Origin: Nostoc sp. PCC 7107 | GTDB taxonomy: Bacteria > Cyanobacteriota > Cyanobacteriia > Cyanobacteriales > Nostocaceae | NCBI RefSeq assembly: GCF_000316625.1 | Contig: NC_019676.1 | Span: 6,265,824 to 6,329,823, forward strand | Length of the DNA: 64,000 bases | Reading direction: 5' to 3' | Shown: positions 62,446-64,000 of the stretch, in pieces | Position numbering within the stretch: position 1 is the stretch's first letter | Layout: each line of letters opens with the position of its first letter | Notes under the pieces: generated by a model | The model's database searches: none | Told to the model about the DNA's origin: nothing | The model's input: only the letters and a program-made list of their open reading frames with translations | Program-made: the position numbers and the translations under genes

Positions 62446-62621
62446 ATAAAAAATTCCTTGAGTAGTTAGCAGATAACGAATAAAAACATCCATAATTCAA
62501 TAAAAGTTGACAATCTGAGATTGTCAACTTTTGCAAACATAGGATTTTCTAATTATTTACATACAATTTCCTAACCTAAAACATTCACTTCAGACTTCAT
62601 ACTTTACACTTCATACTTCAT

Positions 62622-63866
62622 TTAGCTTTCTCGTTGCACGGGTAGAGGTGCGGGACGAACAATGATTTGCGTAGTTTGTCCGTTGCGCTCTACCTGTACT
62701 GGTAAAGGATTGCCAATTTGGCTATTTTCCAGGAGCTTTTGTACTTCTTCCACCTTAGTAACAGACTGGTTATTAATTTTTTGAATTACATCCCCTGCTT
62801 TCAATCCCGCTGCCGCAGCTGGAGAACGCGGGACAATACTGACTAATAGCACACCTTTCTCTGTCGTCAGATTAATGCGATCGCCAAATCTCTGATTTAT
62901 CCTTTCTTTAATCTCTGGTGTCAGTGTCACCATCTGAACACCCAAATAAGGATGATCCACTCGACCTTTCGTAATTAATTGTTGAGCGATTTTCTGCACA
63001 GTGTTGATGGGAATAGCAAATCCCAAACCTTGAGCATTCCGCAGAATTGCTGTGTTCATCCCAATGACTTGACCGCGTGCATTGAGCAATGGCCCACCAG
63101 AATTACCAGGGTTAATGGCTGCATCTGTTTGCAGATAATCAACACGCTTGTCACTAGCACCAATATCACTACTAGATCGACCAGTTGCACTAATAATCCC
63201 CGATGTCACAGTATTGTTCAAACCCAAAGGATTACCAATGGCAATTACGGCTTCCCCTGGTTGTAAAACTTCAGAATTGCCTAAAGATATCGTTGGCAAG
63301 TTATTGGCATCTATTTTAATCACCGCTACGTCTGTTACAGGATCTTCCCCCAAAACTTTGCCATCAAAGGTTCTCCCATCCTTGAGAGTCACTGTTACAG
63401 TATCTGCACCATCGACGACATGAGAATTGGTCAAGATTTGTCCAGAGGAACTAATGATAAATCCTGAACCACTACCCCGTTCAACTCGTTGTCTAGGTTG
63501 GGTGTCTCGAAAGTACCGCCGAAAAAAGGGATCATTAAATTGTTCGGGAATGCGAGATGTCACGGTTCTGGAGGAGTCAATTCGCACCACCGCACCACCA
63601 ACATTTTTCACCACGCCTACAACAAAATTAGGATCGCCAGATGCGGAGATAATAGGTGGAAGTGCGATCGCTGATTCGGGGTTAGATGTTTTGGGTTCGG
63701 AAACAAAAGGCTTATCTGTAGAATTTTCAAAAGTTTTAGCAGGTAAAAAACCACAACCACCTAAAGACACGATGGCTATCCCACTTAGCAGCCTTAACTT
63801 CACAATGTTAGCTCTCTTGTTCAAGAGCGAACTCCAGCCATCAATATTCTGCACTGTTGTCTTCAT
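62622..63866 (-). CDS. HtrA/Deg-family serine protease with PDZ domain
   Basis: Periplasmic or membrane-anchored protease that degrades damaged proteins. The 414-residue protein has an N-terminal hydrophobic segment ending in SLGGCGF, which could be a lipobox. The chymotrypsin-like domain has the triad His in LTNSHVV, Asp in VTDVAVIKID and Ser in NPGNSGGPLLN. A C-terminal PDZ domain follows (YLGVQMVTLTPEIKERI, PAAAAGLKAGDVIQKINNQS). Cyanobacteria usually have three of these (HtrA, HhoA, HhoB); which one this is cannot be decided here. Confidence 0.94.
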   Translation of the reverse strand: MKTTVQNIDGWSSLLNKRANIVKLRLLSGIAIVSLGGCGFLPAKTFENSTDKPFVSEPKTSNPESAIALPPIISASGDPNFVVGVVKNVGGAVVRIDSSRTVTSRIPEQFNDPFFRRYFRDTQPRQRVERGSGSGFIISSSGQILTNSHVVDGADTVTVTLKDGRTFDGKVLGEDPVTDVAVIKIDANNLPTISLGNSEVLQPGEAVIAIGNPLGLNNTVTSGIISATGRSSSDIGASDKRVDYLQTDAAINPGNSGGPLLNARGQVIGMNTAILRNAQGLGFAIPINTVQKIAQQLITKGRVDHPYLGVQMVTLTPEIKERINQRFGDRINLTTEKGVLLVSIVPRSPAAAAGLKAGDVIQKINNQSVTKVEEVQKLLENSQIGNPLPVQVERNGQTTQIIVRPAPLPVQRES

Positions 63867-64000
63867 GTGTCTTTGCTTCTCCGTGTTGGTCAGTGGGTGT
63901 TAGGATATGGCCTACTGGGTAGTCCCAAAATGATTAGAACTCAAAGTTTAGCTTAGGTCTAGATCATCTGAATGCTAAATTGGTGCTTGCTCATATCTTC
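63867..64000. other. Window end, upstream of the protease gene
   Basis: No gene recognised. The short stretch should carry the HtrA promoter. Confidence 0.4.

Noticed and set aside
63427..63903. 158-residue open frame antisense to the HtrA protease gene
   Set aside because: The opposite strand has an intact protease with triad and lipobox; no motif in this frame.

Overview
The window is chromosomal DNA from a filamentous, probably heterocyst-forming cyanobacterium (Nostocales: Nostoc/Anabaena/Calothrix-like). Evidence: dense GCGATCGC (HIP1) octamers, oxygenic photosynthesis genes (psbV, petE, a cytochrome c6), the cyanobacterial tetrapyrrole genes acsF and ho, a DevBCA-type exporter, the Ccs1/CcdA cytochrome c assembly pair, AMIN-domain TonB receptors, and many short interspersed repeats of the kind common in Nostoc genomes. 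No rRNA or tRNA gene was seen. RNA genes found are an SRP RNA (minus strand, about 51850-51946) and three copies of one small RNA (37637, 41408, 41573).

Layout. 1-2750: end of an MscS channel gene, leuB, a small unknown gene and the prepilin peptidase. 2750-5950: accessory region with repeats, an EACC1-like gene, a broken caspase/FGE-lectin gene whose 3' end looks like a variable region of a diversity-generating retroelement (DGR), and a DUF433 gene ending inside a repeat. 6760-9198: accD and an MFS permease. 9351-15046: a sugar ABC importer whose solute-binding gene is separated from its two permease genes by an opposed AAA+ ATPase gene. 15171-19017: iron/siderophore uptake (TonB receptor plus MFS permease) behind a Fur box. 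19455-21649: psbV, petE and a cytochrome c6 gene. 21684-26029: PPIase plus HlyB-like exporter, and a DUF92 membrane protein. 26437-31627: VOC protein, lipase, an Ala/Pro/Lys-rich membrane protein, TPR protein, rsmE and a P450. 31802-35819: devBCA-type exporter with a divergent TetR gene. 35926-41809: purH, a large hybrid histidine kinase and the three small RNAs around it. 42014-47763: Mn-catalase, GlsB-type protein, and a hemN / heme oxygenase / acsF group that looks like the micro-oxic tetrapyrrole set. 48108-50231: CcdA and Ccs1. 50385-56581: queF, two small conserved genes, ffs, YciI, SppA, type 2 IPP isomerase and a HEAT-repeat protein. 56698-61815: five-gene run of HMA-like proteins around an unusual P1B-type ATPase. 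61912-63866: peptide deformylase and HtrA protease.

Most notable: (1) the decayed EACC1-caspase-FGE locus with a DGR-style variable region and two in-frame stops; (2) the triplicated small RNA, resembling the Yfr2/CYAR family, with matched promoters, covarying terminator stems and a segment complementary to the Yfr1 core; (3) the cysteine-free HMA-like / P-type ATPase cluster whose pump lacks the CPC metal motif; (4) the AAA+ ATPase with a possible nuclease-like domain, lodged in a transporter locus. Functions are inferred from protein motifs and context; no database search was possible.
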